From the NCBI GenBank assembly GCA_963693315.1, contig OY856186.1, forward strand, positions 385,128,865 to 385,192,864: a DNA stretch of 64,000 nucleotides. The letters run 5' to 3'. Made by a program: the position numbers and the translations under genes. Below are positions 1 through 12,675 of the stretch, in pieces. Position 1 is the stretch's first letter. Each line of letters opens with the position of its first letter. This stretch comes from Diogma glabrata (lineage: Eukaryota; Arthropoda; Insecta; Diptera; Cylindrotomidae). The notes beneath the pieces were generated by a model. It worked only from the letters and a program-made list of their open reading frames with translations, was not told the DNA's origin and searched no databases.

Positions 1-700
1 TGTTCAGTTGCTATCAAATACACAATATTCAAGCGTTCCACAAGCCTTTAGTTGACCTTTAGCCCTGTTGACACTTGACTTCTTTTGAACATCGATTTTC
101 CAAAAATGTTTTTCTCGCCTTTACTCTTTTCTAACGTCGTTGTTGTTTTTCAGCAATTGAAAGCTGCTATAACACACGGATAGTTTTATATAATGGCATC
201 TCCTTATTATTTTATAAAAACAAATTTTAGATTTTGTTAAATTTAGTTTGGATCGGTGAGTTTGTTGTTAAAGAATAAGTAGCCCTCTTTACATCAGAGG
301 TTTATAATATATATTTTATTAGTGCAACTACAAAAATTATTAAAATTAATCAATAAAATTCAATTTACCAAGCTTACTTACTTTTTAGTTTTTTCACTCG
401 ATTTACAATTTTTTTTATATTAACAAGATTAATAAAAATTATTATAAATTTAAATTTTTAACAAATATACATTACTGCATGTTTTATGATCTTCTTTCTA
501 TAATCTAAGAAAAAACAAAATGCTTAGTTTTCCTTTATTGTTCTCTATTTTTTAATGCTACTGCGATTAACATTTTTAGTATTTTTATTTAATGATCAGC
601 AAGGTTGACAACGTAACGTTACAATAATAAAAATTTTTCAAGAAAGCTTTTGGATCAGTTTTTGTTGAATTGTAATTTTTTTTAATTTTCGGGCGACAGG
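1..700. other. AT-rich sequence, no gene seen
   Basis: No recognisable coding, RNA or mobile-element signal was seen here. The sequence is AT-rich with homopolymer runs, as in the rest of the window. Confidence 0.6.
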
Positions 701-866
701 TGTGACAACTCTGGGTAACGTAGTCCCTTTTATTGACATATAAGCTTACGTGAGATATCACATACCAAAGAACAGGAAACTATCACTAGTCAAGGTAATA
801 GCTAAGTGGCTCATGAACTCTGTTCAGTCAACGTAATATTCTTTGATAAACTAGCCTTCATATAAT
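701..866 (+). repeat. LTR-like dispersed repeat, copy 1
   Basis: This begins TGTGACAAC and shares ordered blocks with the copies at 35818 and 53301: the ATTGACATA-like block, TGAGATATCACATACCA, a stretch around ATCACTAG.CAAGGT, TTCAGTCAACG, and near the end AGCCTTCATATAA. It is the most diverged of the three. The TGTGACA start, the roughly 270-bp length of the best copy and the AATAAAA signal in the copy at 53301 suggest a solo LTR. No flanking duplication was found, so the class is an inference. Confidence 0.55.
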
Positions 867-3800
867 GCAATATCTGGAATAAAATCACGGAGGAAGACGA
901 TTCTGGCAACATGCTGAGTTGCCATTCTGCACAAATTTGAGACCTTTTTCATAGTAACACTAAATACAATTTACAATTCAACTGAATATATATATTAATT
1001 TTTTTGTCTTAAACAAAATCGTATAAAGTAAATAAATTTAGCAGAAAAGTGATTACATTTCCAATTTTGTTCAAAGCTACTCCCATAAGTGTTTTTTAGA
1101 TAATCTTTACTTCGTGAAAGCATCACTTTTCATCCCTTTTGTTATTGTTAAAATATGTTAAAAAATTAATTAAAATCAATGTTAAGTTATACTGGTAAGG
1201 AATATCTCGATGGAGATCTAAACAAAAAAGTTTCAAGTCAATTCCCAAATTTCCTTAACAGATGACAGTTTTTTATAACTGAGTAGTAAAACGTTTTCGT
1301 GAAATATATCAAAAAAATTGTTTGAATACATCTACCATGCTTAGATATTAGATCTTGTAACATTCTGTTTGTAAAAAACGGATTCCCACAAACTAAATAC
1401 AATTAATATTTTAATTGAATTCTCAACATAAGATTTTCATTGTTTAACAAAGAGAAAAACAAAAAACCCAACCACCGTGATATTAAAATTCTTACTTTCT
1501 CCACAAAAAGCTTTTTACCATAATAAAGTTACCGTAAATAATTAAACTAAATCCTTTACGTAAAACCCAAAGTTGTCGTTTCAATTGCACAAGAATTTTG
1601 TTTTTTTTTTGCTCTATTTTCTTTTTCTCTTTAACAGTTACTCAATGACCCTCTATATCAAATATTAAAGAATTTTCTTTCATCTTCGTTTTCTTTTATT
1701 TCACTTTGAATTTTCCAAACTATAAAACTTTTGAAACAGTATTTTTAACATCCAACCTCACTCAAATAAATAGGACGAAAAAGAAAAACTGGAACAAAAA
1801 GAAAAGGAAAAAACTTTATCAAACTTTTTACAAACGGTTATTTTATAAATTTCTTCTCATTTTCTTTTGTTTTCCTTTTGTACAAATTTTCCATTGGAGG
1901 GAATGAAAAAAATTAAAATTTTAAATCCTTTGAAATAAACTTTTCTTGTTGCTATGTGTTTTAGTTGAACTTAAAAATCACAAAAAGGGTAAAAGAACGA
2001 AGGTGATAAATGTTTTTAAAGAGAAACGTTTAATTGTAGTTTTGGGATTTTAAATCTTTTTGGAAGAAACAAATGACACTTTAGTAAAGGTCACAATTTA
2101 TGTTCATAAAGATAAAATAAGAGAGACAAAAGTTGGTGACCTTATAGATTGTAATGGATAGAAAGTGTGAGAACTATTTTAGAATATTCTAACCCAATTC
2201 TAGCCTCCTATTCAGAATATATTAGTCCATAAATTTTAACAGCTGACAGTGGGACATAGTGACAAATCCGTTATGGTAATTTAGAATGGAGATAAGGCTT
2301 GGAAAAATACAACGCAATCACCAACACAACAAGTTTGATTAATCAACAAACTGCTGCAAATTGAACCGTTTTTGAAGAATGAATTTTTTTTATGTTAAGT
2401 CCATTATGCCAATCTTTTTGGCACCGGGTTGTGGGTTATTGAAGATTTTCAAGAAAAATCTTTTTTGTTCTGACCGGGTATTGAGCCTGAAACCTACGAG
2501 TTTTGTTTAGCTTGGTCATTCCAGAAAAATATGAAAGTAAATTTATGAATTTAAAATGAAAGGATGGCAGTAAACAGGTGAAAGCTTTATAAAATATATG
2601 GTAGATATTGCAAAGGCCGAGAGCAAATATTCATGAAACGTGACATTCATGCAACGTGACAACATGCCTAAATGAGACAGCAATTGATGAAAAAAAAATT
2701 ATTGCAGAGTTTAACAGGATTAAGAAAGATATGAAAAAAAGACGATAGGTTGTATTGATCGCGCTAATTCATGCAAAAGAAAGTTGTCCGAACAAATGAA
2801 TTTTTAAATGGACAACAGCTTCGTAACAGACTCTGATATGAACTAAAAACACATCTTCATCAGACCACAAAATTAACAACAATATTTTTTTAATTTAAAT
2901 CACAAACAAAATATTGCATTATGTTGCAAGGACGTAAAGCTAAAGATTTTCCAAAATAGCTTATGTCCGTGCGTCATATACTATTTTTTATTCGTCACAA
3001 GCAAAATATTTAAAAAAAAATTATTATTTTAAATCAAAATTATAAATTTGCATAAATTTTGAAATAAGAATATGTTGAACAAGTAACCTTTGACAAAATA
3101 CTTGTTATTTTTTCAAAATAATTATATAACTATGACAACAAAGAATAACAAATATTTTAATTGGATACGGAAATATGGAATCGAAAAGTTGCTTTGATAA
3201 AAATTTCTTTTTTTATAGAATTTAAACAAATACAAATATTTTTTACTTTTTTGGACGTAACTATGATAACAAAATATATGGTTAAAAAGTGACACTTTAC
3301 GGCCGCAAATCACAGTAATAAAGTAACACTTTAATACGCAGGCGAATATAAAAGAATTAATTGAGCTTGCAGAGCATAGAGTAAATAAATTTAAAAACCA
3401 AATATTTAAGAGAAGCCGAAGTTTATATGACATAAACAGTTGTTGTTGTATTTGCATTATATAGCCCACCTGCAAAATATTTGAATCTTTCAGGTTGAGG
3501 AGGTTGACTTGCATCCAAAAAGGCCACAGCACCAAAAAAAATATACTAAAAACTAACTTTGTGCATAGCTTTAAATTGTTTTGTGTATAGCTTTATATTG
3601 TGAACAGAAACAAACAAAATTATTTTTTTCTTCAAACTTTGCGTACTCCATTAGAAAACCATTTCGGAATGTTCTTAGATTTTTTGACCTGCTCGCCATC
3701 ATTGACGGTCACAAATTTAAAATTTTTTCTGGATAAACGAGAAACATCTTTGTTTTATTGCCAATTTAAGGGGTTTAAATTTTTTTTTAAACTTATATTA

Positions 3801-4437
3801 GTTCATAAACATTTTTCCCGTAGAACACGTAAAAATATTTTGAGGGTAGCTCTTTTCTTAATTTTGGAGTTTCATAGTTTAAAATCAATTTTTTGAAAAG
3901 TATGACTCGTTTTATTTTATTTTTTTTTAGAGTTAGCTTAAAATATGCACTTTCAAATAATTCTTGTCGTGTGATAGAAGTAGTATCAATGTGAGCGCAA
4001 GAGGGCGCTGAAGCTTCAAATACACAGTTTTCGTAGCTGTAAGACTTTATGTTTTTTCCTCTTTTGGAATAGGGCCGCAGAATTTTGAATGAAACAATTT
4101 CGATAAAAATCTTGGCTGCCATATTGGAATCACCATTTGGAACTTTATTAATTTTGGATTGGAATTGGAATTCAACGACTACCATTATCATATAAAACAT
4201 TCTTTAAACTTTGATTACCGTTTTACAGAAAAAGATAAGAAGTGAAACGTGTATTTTTAAACTTCATTGCCTTCTAGCATCTATATTGATGCTACATATA
4301 CTTTGTAACGATCAGCAGTGCAACCTAGTCCTCCAGATGAGAGATGAGATTGCACATGCTAATGTTAGAGAATTGTCACTCTGACTGAATCTGACTTCGC
4401 TCGACTTCAATCGACTTCGCTCAGTCATTTGGGGCCC
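867..4437. other. AT-rich sequence, no supported gene
   Basis: Several short open frames occur here (for example 3122-3535 minus and 3793-4200 minus), but their translations are low in complexity, share no recognised motif and look like chance frames in AT-rich DNA. Around 4385-4425 there is a short internal repeat built on CGACTTCGCTC. Nothing else is supported. Confidence 0.55.
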
Positions 4438-4483
4438 AACTTCATCCTCGTGAAGAATTGCCTTCATTCTAAGCTTATACAAG
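4438..4483 (-). repeat. 46-bp dispersed repeat, inverted partner of 44372-44417
   Basis: These 46 bases match the reverse complement of 44372-44417 without gaps and with about six mismatches. The core is CTTCATCCTCGTGAAGAATT. Weaker similarity continues on the right side. The core itself contains a partial palindrome (CTTCA..TGAAG). It is probably a fragment of a longer dispersed repeat of unknown class. Confidence 0.6.
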
Positions 4484-5840
4484 AATCTACTATTCCACGA
4501 TTTTAACCAAGTGCAAAACCTCCTGACCATACTGGTCAGGAGTTATTATCCGACTCCTCAGATTTTTGTTTGTTTTTTTTTTCAAACGTTGATCTCAAAA
4601 AGAAAGAAAAACAACATCCCATGGCTTAAAAGCCATTCGTGAACAAAAACGTTGAATTCCAGAAAATAAAATATCCGATTTCAGAAAACTGAATCTCAGG
4701 CTTAAACGAAATTTAATTTAATGAATGATGTTCTTGCATAATTTACAAAAACGAAACATGGGAAACTGTGTTAGAAAATAGATATGATGTGATGAAGAAA
4801 AGTAAATATTTTCTGGAACTAGGAAACTTGCGACGAAGGGGAGATAAAAAGATATTAGCTTAAAAATAATATGTCCAAAATTCCCTTCGTCACAACTTCC
4901 ATCAGGGGATAGAAATTATTTGAAACTGCATAAAAAATGGGTCATACATTTGGAAAAATTGATTTTAAACTTCAAAACCCAAAAATATGGGAGAAAACTA
5001 CCCTCCAGTTTTTAAAAAATATTTTTATCGTATTCTATTGGAAAAGTGCGCACTAATGTTTTTTTTCAAAAAATTTTATGCGCTTTGAATTGGCTAGAAG
5101 ATTAAAATTATTTTCTGGAGTTGAGACTCGTCACGATTTACTTAGTAATATTTTGATGATAAAAGACATTCATCAGTCTAATAAAATTAAACTGAATCAA
5201 AACCAACTCTAACTTAATTACATTTGTGTAAATATTGAGGAAACAACGGTATTTTGCATAAGTGGTTTGTCCAAGCTACCTTTGATTTTAGAAGAGCATT
5301 AAAACTTTTATAATTCACATTTAGTGTGAACACAATATCTTACCAAAAAGGGAAAAACAGATCGAGTTTCTTTAAAATCGTCTTTCAGTATTTGAAGTTA
5401 TTATATAGATGAAAAACGTGATCTACGCAGGTGAAAAAGTCGAAATTTGAGCTTGACTATTTTTGATTTTCCTGAAACTTGACATGTAAGTAGTATGGAC
5501 AAAATAAAAACTACAACTCATTTAAAAATTTTTTTAAAGTGCTTTGTTTGAGCATAGGGGGCACCCCAGCATGCATGAAAAATGAAAATTCTGCCAATCC
5601 GATATAACTTTGAAATTAAATTGCTCAAGAACGGCTCTACCGATTTCATCAAAATTTTTTTGTTTGATAGATGATTAGTTATTCCTTTGAAAAAGCATTA
5701 ATTAATTGTTTTTATAATTAATTTTTAAATAAAAATATTGAAAAAACTTTTTTAAAGATGGCGCTAGGGTCGAAGATCAATTGGAATTTAATTAATTTTT
5801 TTTCTGAAAATAGTTCTATCCTTACTCTAAAATATATCAA
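4484..5840. other. AT-rich sequence, no gene seen
   Basis: No coding or element signal is recognised. The stretch about 5430-5830 has the look of interspersed repeat DNA, but no second copy was found in this window apart from the hairpin that follows. Confidence 0.5.
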
Positions 5841-6063
5841 ATTAATTCAGAGGGGCTAATTTTTGTTCTTGAGATATTTAATTTTAAAGATTTTTAGTCC
5901 GATTAAAATTCTAATTGTTTATTATTTTCTCGAACTTCGGTGGTTAAAATGTTTTGATGATATAAATTGTTCAAAAAAATAATGAACAATTAGAATTTTA
6001 ATCGGACTAAAAATCTTTAAAATTAAATATCTCAAGAACAAAAATTAACCTCTCTGAGTTAAT
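5841..6063. repeat. Long near-perfect hairpin (fold-back), arms about 79 bp
   Basis: Arms 5841-5919 and 5985-6063 are reverse complements with only a few mismatches, separated by a 65-bp loop. Each arm carries the stretch TTTAGTCCGATTAAAATTCT or its complement. A long double-stranded fold-back like this is typical of a MITE or of an inverted duplication. No target duplication was identified, so the exact element ends are unknown. Confidence 0.85.
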
Positions 6064-7153
6064 GCTTTTTCCGAGGAGTTTCTTGACAGCAAGGGAGTGG
6101 AGTGGAACCGATTAGAGCGCTCAGTGAACATAGTTGAGGGTGATATTTTGAACTGTAATTTATTTTGATCAAAAATGTCTTGGAACTTTTTTGTTCTTTT
6201 CATAGAACAATGCTTTCCATAAGATTTAAGGCGAGTTACACTTATTTGATCGTTAATTAAATCACAACGTGGCAAGCTGATAATCGCAGTAAGAACAATT
6301 TAAAACTTAATGGAGACGTTAAATGGTCTGGTTAATGGTTAACCATAGACTCTGACCAGAAAGACGCGGTTTGATCCTCGATATGGCATTGAGATAAGAG
6401 TTTGTTTCGGATCTTTGACTTTTTAAAGCAATTTTTCATCCAATTCAATTGTTCTGGTGACTTTTAATTCTAAGAAAAGATAATAGGCTGATAAATCTAA
6501 AAATAGTAAGGATGATTGGGAGAGGTTTAGGTTAATCTACATTAACTTTGGTCCACTGATCTGGTATGTGAGACACCTTAACGTAGGCCGTCAACATTAT
6601 CTTCAGCCAATTTAGTGTCAGCTCGAGATAAAGTCTTCAGTGAATATGTCAATGTGTAAATATTTTGAAATTTCATAACAAAAAAAATATAAATAAGAAC
6701 AAAACTGGTCCTGCACAAACGAGTCTCGATATTGGAGATCTCTTATTTAAACGCCTTCCTATAATAGCCTAATCATGTGACTGCAATTTTTTTGTGATGA
6801 TGATTTCCCGTGTTGTATTGCGTTGATTCAGTTATTAATTTAACTATCCTTTTAGTTATCATCTACTTAAATTTTGCAGTTATTGGTTTTTCCATATGGC
6901 ATTATGTCTTTGATGGCACCTATGATATGCTGTGTCCGTTCAACTTGAAATATTTGTTAATATTTGTAATTCTGTACAACACCATTGTATTGTAATTGTT
7001 ATTGTTGATTCATCGCAAAGCAGACCAACTTATCCACTTTTATCCTTGTTTAATTAAGGATTTAATATGAATTAAATATAATAGTTACTCCTAATTTTAT
7101 TTTTATTGATTTTATTTCTATTTATTTATTTTGTTTTTTTATATTTTTAAAGT
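6064..7153. other. No gene seen; possible tRNA-like fragment near 6332-6395
   Basis: The stretch contains GGTTTGATCCTCG at about 6370, which resembles a Pol III B box. No complete cloverleaf could be drawn with it. The 61-residue hydrophobic frame at 6810-6995 has no recognisable family. Confidence 0.4.
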
Positions 7154-7215
7154 GTGTTGAGTGGCCTAGTGGTAAGCATGCTGGGCTTGGAACTCGGGGG
7201 ACCCTTCTGGGGAAC
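7154..7215 (+). other. tRNA-like A-box fragment (possible SINE head)
   Basis: TGGCCTAGTGG fits the Pol III A-box consensus (TRGYNNARNNG). It is followed by GTAAGCATGCTGGGC, which looks like a D arm running into an anticodon stem. A good B box at the expected spacing is missing (a GGGGACCC..GGGGAAC stretch replaces it), so this is not a functional tRNA. It is best read as a decayed tRNA-derived SINE head or tRNA pseudogene. Confidence 0.4.
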
Positions 7216-9355
7216 GGGACACTTGATGGCAGCCTGCATTAATATATGGAACATAATACGGCACAAAAAGAAAATATTTTCAAAACAAATTGTTTACTAA
7301 ATTTCTTTTCTGTCGAAAACAATTTTATTAAAAGTTTACAATTAAAATAAATTGTTTATAAAATATTTTTATATTAAAATGTGTATATATATAATACTCA
7401 ATAAATTGTAATGAATCAAAAATAATAAATAATAATGATAATGATAATAATAATGGCAAAGTTACAAAAGATTTTAATTTTTCCTTAATTAAAACTAATT
7501 AACAAGCTATGTATCAACAACCAAATCAATAATCATGCCCTCAAATCAATCTTTTATTTAGCGCAAATTTTCTATATTTGTTTCTCTTTTATATACATTG
7601 GTCATTCTTACGCTCAATATTTGTTTAGCATTTCTCTTAAATGTTCTCAAAATACAGAATGAGAGAAAAAAAAGGGAAAAAATCTTAAATAATTTCTTTT
7701 CTTCCTCAAAACACAAAATATCTAAATACATACCAACAATAAAATTAAAGACTACAAAAATTCTGAACAGCCGCAAACTAATTTACATTGGATATTTTGA
7801 TGAAAGTTTCATATTCTTTCTTCATACAATAAAATTGTAAATTAAATTACGGAGTTTAGATGTATTGTGTTTTTTTATTTTTTGATATATATTATTTTAA
7901 AGATAGGTTATTTGTTAGATGATTGAATCGAAATAGGGCCGATCGTTACAAATGTTTTCACAAAAATTTGTAGGATTTCTTAGGCCACTTTTGCAATACT
8001 TTTAAAGTCTGTTTTTATAAAGATACTAGTTTCTCACTTACACTTTTGGAGATACGGTTGATAACCCATGTTATCGATATGACGTTCATCCACGGATCCG
8101 AAAACTCAAAGTTTTCGGATCCGTTTCTGAGTATCAGCTTTCTCTAGAGGACGTGGCTTCATTGACGAATATTCAGCAACTGTCGAGGCAAAGGATTTAG
8201 CCATTCATGTTTAGGTGTATGATACGGCAGCCGTAGTAAATCTCTCAAAAATATATGGCCAAGTGACTGGTTGTTAATAATAACCATTACTTGTCGCGAG
8301 CCGTCTATTGACTCTTCCTCCCTACCATTATTCCAATTCTAAGTCAGCAGGTTTTCGTTGATCATTGGAACAATCTAAAGGATGCCCTCAGGCTCTGAAG
8401 GTTCTGCCATAGGATTTTCATTCGAGGCCTGATTTTATCTCTTTCAACCTCTTCCAGAGTCGTAACAGGACATAGCTCCTCCAATGATTTTATGTCCATT
8501 AAGTCGAGCAGAAGTCACCATTTGTTCTTACATCCTATCATCTTCTAGAAACGTTGGCACCATCCGGCTTAAGGATTGTGAGATAATTATTATGTGGGTG
8601 TTCTCCTTCCTTCTTTCTCAAACCGACACAATATGGTTATCTATTAGCATATCACTCATTGTTTTCCAAGGGCCAACCTTTGTCCTTTTCAATACTTTAT
8701 CTTTTGACCTTTGCCTCAGGGTTTTTTGTTGTTGATAATCACTTTTCAGCTGCATCATCCACAAGTTGGTTGACCAAGTCGAGTGAGGCTTAATGCTTCT
8801 CTAAACTCTCAGTTTTAAGTAAAAATTGTTTGGTTTAGCAGTAGGGAATTTTTTTTCCCAATGCCTCTGAATCAACCATGTGATTCAAGTCGCCACTTTT
8901 GCTTCGGACGCCGTAAATTCATTAATTTTTACAATATTTTTCTTGTTGTTTTTATTTTTTCGTTTTTCTAAATTAGTTGCAAATAAAAAATATGTCTCAC
9001 TGTACAGAGATCCAAATTATATCCACAGGTAGCCAGTTTTCCGTTTACGGCTGTGAAATTTGACTGGTTTTCTCAGCCTAGCAGATCCTAGGCATGGTAC
9101 AAGTTATACCATGATCCAGCCCAGTGAGGAAAAAGAAATGAGGGAAGAAGGGAAATGGTTTAAGGATGAGGAAAGTAGAGAAGTGGAGGAGTGTTTGCTC
9201 GAAAACCCCTCATTGGCTATAGAGAGGCTTTCCTGATAGCACAATTGTATCCAACTCTTTACCTAAAACTGTACATTTTGTTCAATTTCTACCAAAAACT
9301 ATTGTCTTCCACATCCATAAACTGTTTGAAAATTGGTTCAAAAACAAAGTTGTCA
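7216..9355. other. Unassigned sequence; small perfect hairpin at 8092-8124
   Basis: 8092-8106 and 8110-8124 form a perfect 15-bp stem (ACGGATCCGAAAACT and its complement) with a 3-nt loop. From about 8330 to 9240 base composition is less AT-rich than the surroundings, as in a decayed coding region or older repeat. The minus strand can be read in short blocks there, but no family was recognised. No supported gene. Confidence 0.5.
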
Positions 9356-9652
9356 TAAAATGCAATATTTAAAAATATACTTTTTTAATATGTTTATTTT
9401 TAATAATAATATAAACTTCCTTATAATAACAATTTTCAATTTATTTTTTATTATATTGAATATCGATTTCGACTTACGTCATCCTCAGTTCTTAAATTAT
9501 TATTACGATTTTTGCTTAAACTATGGTCTTATATACTATTTCAGCCGCTCTTTTTTATTATTATGTCATATATTTTGTTAGTTTTAGTGTTGATTTTATC
9601 ATTTAAAATGTTGCTATTGTTTTTATGTTTATATATTTCTATTTCTTCCAAT

Positions 9653-9976
9653 CTATCTAGCTAGATGTTGTCCTTTTCTTTTTTTATGTAATATAGTTAA
9701 ATTTGTGTTGATATTGGTGTATTTGTGTTTTTCTATTTTTAAATGGGCATATTTAGATTTGGGATCATTTCTATTAATTTCACTGATGTGTTCAATAAAT
9801 CTTTTTGTGAAAGACCGCCCCGTTTGAGCTATATAATATTTACTGCATTCATCACGGGTAATTTTATAAACACCTGTGTCTAAGGTTTGGGTTGATTTGG
9901 TTTTTAGGTAATTTTCTATTTTATTTTTGTTCTTGTAAGCTGCAATATATCCATATTTTTTTAAAGTTTTTTGCAT
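9653..9976 (-). pseudogene. Penelope GIY-YIG endonuclease domain (minus copy)
   Basis: The 107-residue frame holds the C-terminal GIY-YIG-type domain that nicks target DNA in Penelope-like elements. Visible motifs are GVYKI (the GIY half), then KYYIAQTGRSFTKRF, in which the usual YIG glycine is alanine, followed by IEH with the arginine helix. A run of aromatic and basic residues and KRKGQHL close it. The plus copy at 12379 has YYIGQTGRS at the same place, so the alanine is probably a later mutation. It is separated from its RT by frame breaks and cannot be made as part of the full polyprotein. Confidence 0.88.
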
Positions 9977-10416
9977 TATTTTGAATGTTGGTTTAATATA
10001 TGTTACGCCTAAGTTTTTTTGCCTGCTAAGTTTTCTTCATTCCTCAATGTTGTTAGGGTTTGCAAATTTTTCTTGTTTTTATGGTTTCTATTTAATGTGT
10101 CAATTATTTCGTTTTTATATCCGTTTTACTGGCTAGGTATTTATGTTATTTAATTCGTCTTGATAATTTTCTGCATTCATTGCATGTGGTTATATGCAGC
10201 TAGTTTATGTTGGTATGGATGATGTGATTTAATATTTATTGTTTGATCCGTTTGGGTTGGTTTTCGGAATATTTTGAATGTGTGTTTTGAATCTACATTT
10301 TTGATTGATAAATCCAAAAAATTGATTTTGTTATTTTCTTTATTTTCTAACGTGAATTTAATGGAAGGTTCTATGCTGTTTATGTATAGGTGTAATAAAT
10401 TAAGCTGTCTATTCGT

Positions 10417-11692
10417 CTAATAAATGATTTTTTGGTTGTGTGGATTTATGTTATTATGTATATATTTTGTTTCAAAATCATTGAGATATATTTCGGCTAA
10501 AGTTCCAGATAGTGGGCTTCCCATAGGTAATCCTTCTGTTTGTTGATAATACTCATTGTTATGTGTGAAATAGTTTTGTTTTGTTATTTCGGTTATTATA
10601 TTTATTATTTCTTGTGTATCTGTTGTGTTTAAACCATTTTTTATTAACATATTTTTTGTTATATTTATTGTATCGTTTATTGGTATGTTAGAATACATGT
10701 TGGTTATATCAAACGATGCTAATTTTGCGTTGTGAGGTATTATTATTGGTTCTATTCTATTGATTAATTCGGTGTTATTTTTTACTGAATAACTGTTATC
10801 AAATTTTCTGTGATACTTCAATAGTTTGTTTATGTTATTCGCTATTCTGTATGGTGGTGCTGTGGTGTTAATGGTCTTATCGATGTATTTGGTTTGAGTA
10901 TTTTTGGTAATCATCTTATATTTGGTGCTGTTGGTTTTATCATTTTGTTATACCTTATGTTCTTATCACTAAATATGTTGATAGATTTGTTGATGATTGT
11001 TTTTATTTGTGCATTGAATTCATTCGTTGGATCTTTACTTAATTTTTCGATGTTGTTATTAATGATGTATTCTATCTTATTGTTGTAGTCAGTAGTTTTC
11101 AAGATGACCAATGTATTCCCTTTATCTGCTTTGGCTATTGTGGCATTGTTTTGTTTGAAAACTGCTATTGTTTTTATTTCTTTTTTGTTGTTAGCTTTTA
11201 AATTCTTTAAGTTGTTTTTTTTGTTGATATTTCATTAAATATTATTGATCTGATTTAATTTTGGTGGAGAATATTAGTTTTCATTATTGAATTTTCTATT
11301 TCTAACAGATTTTCATTTATTTCTTTTTTTGTGTTGTTTGGTTGTATGCCGTATTTCAATCCTTTTTCCAATAGTTGACTTTCTTGATTGTTAAATTGTA
11401 TTTCAGTGTAATTTTCTATTCTATTGTTATATTGTGGCGGTCTATATCGATTTATTATGTTATTATGCTGAGTTCCCTTTTCTATTAGTTTTGATTCTTT
11501 TAGCTTTTTTAATTTCAATTTTTTATTTCCACTTTTCTTTTTTATCGTAATTTCCATATCATTCTTTACCGTTTCCATTATTATTTCATATTCTATTTGA
11601 TGATATTGTTTAGATATTAGTAATTGTAGGTTGTACACTTCAAATGTTATGTAATTTATTTTTGTGTAGAGTTCTTGAGTGTGTTTCGTCAA
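10417..11692 (-). pseudogene. Penelope reverse transcriptase, broken (minus copy)
   Basis: Three successive minus-strand frames make up the N-terminal part and RT. The first (11255-11692) is a Lys-rich linker. The frame ending at 10911 follows ADKGNTLVI, the conserved Penelope RT entry motif. The third (10417-10914) has LASFDITNMYSNIP, where the FD gives the first catalytic aspartate, and EGLPMGSPLSGTLAEIYL, the standard RT finger/palm block. Breaks seen are a TGA where a glycine codon is expected directly after KPTAPNIR (near 10909), a frameshift just downstream, and loss of the block that should carry YVDD. It cannot give active enzyme. Confidence 0.88.
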
Positions 11693-11735
11693 CCATGTAG
11701 TTTCAGCTGTTTAACATAATAACATAATAACATAA

Positions 11736-12128
11736 ATGTTACATAATAACATAAATCCACACAAAGAAAAAATCATTTATTGGTATCGCTACGTTGATGA
11801 TATAATTTTATTATTCAAAAGAACAAATAGACAGCTTTATCCATTACACCAATACATAAACAACATAGAACTTTCCATTAAGTTCACGTTAGAAAATGAA
11901 GAAAATAACACAATACATTTTTTGGATTTATCAATCAAAAATGTTGATTCAAAACACACATTCAAAATATTCCGAAAACCAACCCAAACGGATCAAACAA
12001 TAAATATTAAATCACATCATCCATACCAACATAAACTAGCTGCATACAACCACATGATCAATAGATTGAACAATATACCAATGAATGCAGAAAATTATCA
12101 AGACGAATTAAATATCATAAATACATAG
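11736..12128 (+). pseudogene. Penelope RT palm with YVDD (plus copy)
   Basis: The frame begins with the equivalent of the minus-copy sequence HNNINPH, then has WYRYVDDIILLFKR, containing the catalytic YVDD that the minus copy has lost. The LDLSIKN and HHPYQHKLAAYNHMINR blocks of Penelope RT follow. The fingers and the first catalytic aspartate are missing because the copy is 5'-truncated. A one-base shift near 12118 moves the linker (IASKNGY...) into another frame, and a CAA-to-TAA type stop occurs near 12290. Non-functional. Confidence 0.88.
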
Positions 12129-12378
12129 CCAGTAAAAACGGATATATAAACGAAATAATTGACACATTAAATAGAAACCATAAAAACAAGAAAAATTTGC
12201 AAACCCTAACAACATTGAGGAATGAAGAAAACTTAGCAGGCAAAAAATACATAGGCGTAACATATAATAAAACAACATTCAAAATAATGTAAAAACTTTA
12301 AAAAAATATGGATATATTGCAGCTTACAAAAACAAAAATAAAATAGAAAATTACCTAAAAGCCAAAACAACCCAAACC

Positions 12379-12624
12379 TTGGACACAGGTGTTTATAAAA
12401 TTACCTGTGATGACTGCAGTAAATATTATATAGGTCAAACGGGGCGGTCCTTCACAAAAAGATTTATTGAACACACCAGTGAAATTAATAGAAATTATCC
12501 AAAATCTAGGTATTCCCAACATTTAAAAATAGAAAAACACAAATACACCAATATCAACACAAATTTAACTATATTACATAAAAAAAGAAAAGGACAACAT
12601 CTAGATAGATTGGAAGAAATATAA
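12379..12624 (+). pseudogene. Penelope GIY-YIG endonuclease domain (plus copy)
   Basis: This 81-residue frame has GVYKITCDDCSKYYIGQTGRS, with the full GIY-YIG signature, a CxxC-type pair (CDDC) just before the YIG, and FTKRFIEH carrying the conserved arginine. The family uses this domain for target nicking. The reading frame is open across the domain but is cut off from the RT by frame breaks near 12118 and 12290, so it is a relic. It is the better preserved of the two endonuclease copies here. Confidence 0.88.
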
Positions 12625-12675
12625 ATATATAACCATAAAAACAATAACAACATTTTAAATGAAAAAATCAACACT

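Larger units (their letters stand above)
9356..11705 (-). mobile_element. Penelope-like retroelement, minus copy, inactivated
   Basis: Read on the minus strand this runs from an N-terminal region (near 11700) through reverse transcriptase to a GIY-YIG endonuclease and a 3' tail ending near 9356. The order RT then GIY-YIG is diagnostic of Penelope-like elements. The left (3') limit is set by where similarity to the plus copy stops (TAAAATGCAATATTT). The copy is dead: there is a stop in the RT near 10908, a frameshift soon after, and about 40 bases are deleted where the plus copy encodes the YVDD catalytic motif (near 10420). Confidence 0.9.

Noticed and set aside
3122..4200. Frames of 98-137 residues on both strands
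   Set aside because: Low-complexity Phe/Lys/Ile-rich products of AT-rich DNA, without domains.
7154..7215. A functional tRNA gene
   Set aside because: Good A box but no proper B box or acceptor pairing; kept only as a tRNA-like relic.
8484..8735. 83-residue frame in a less AT-rich block
   Set aside because: No recognised motif on either strand; composition alone does not support a gene.
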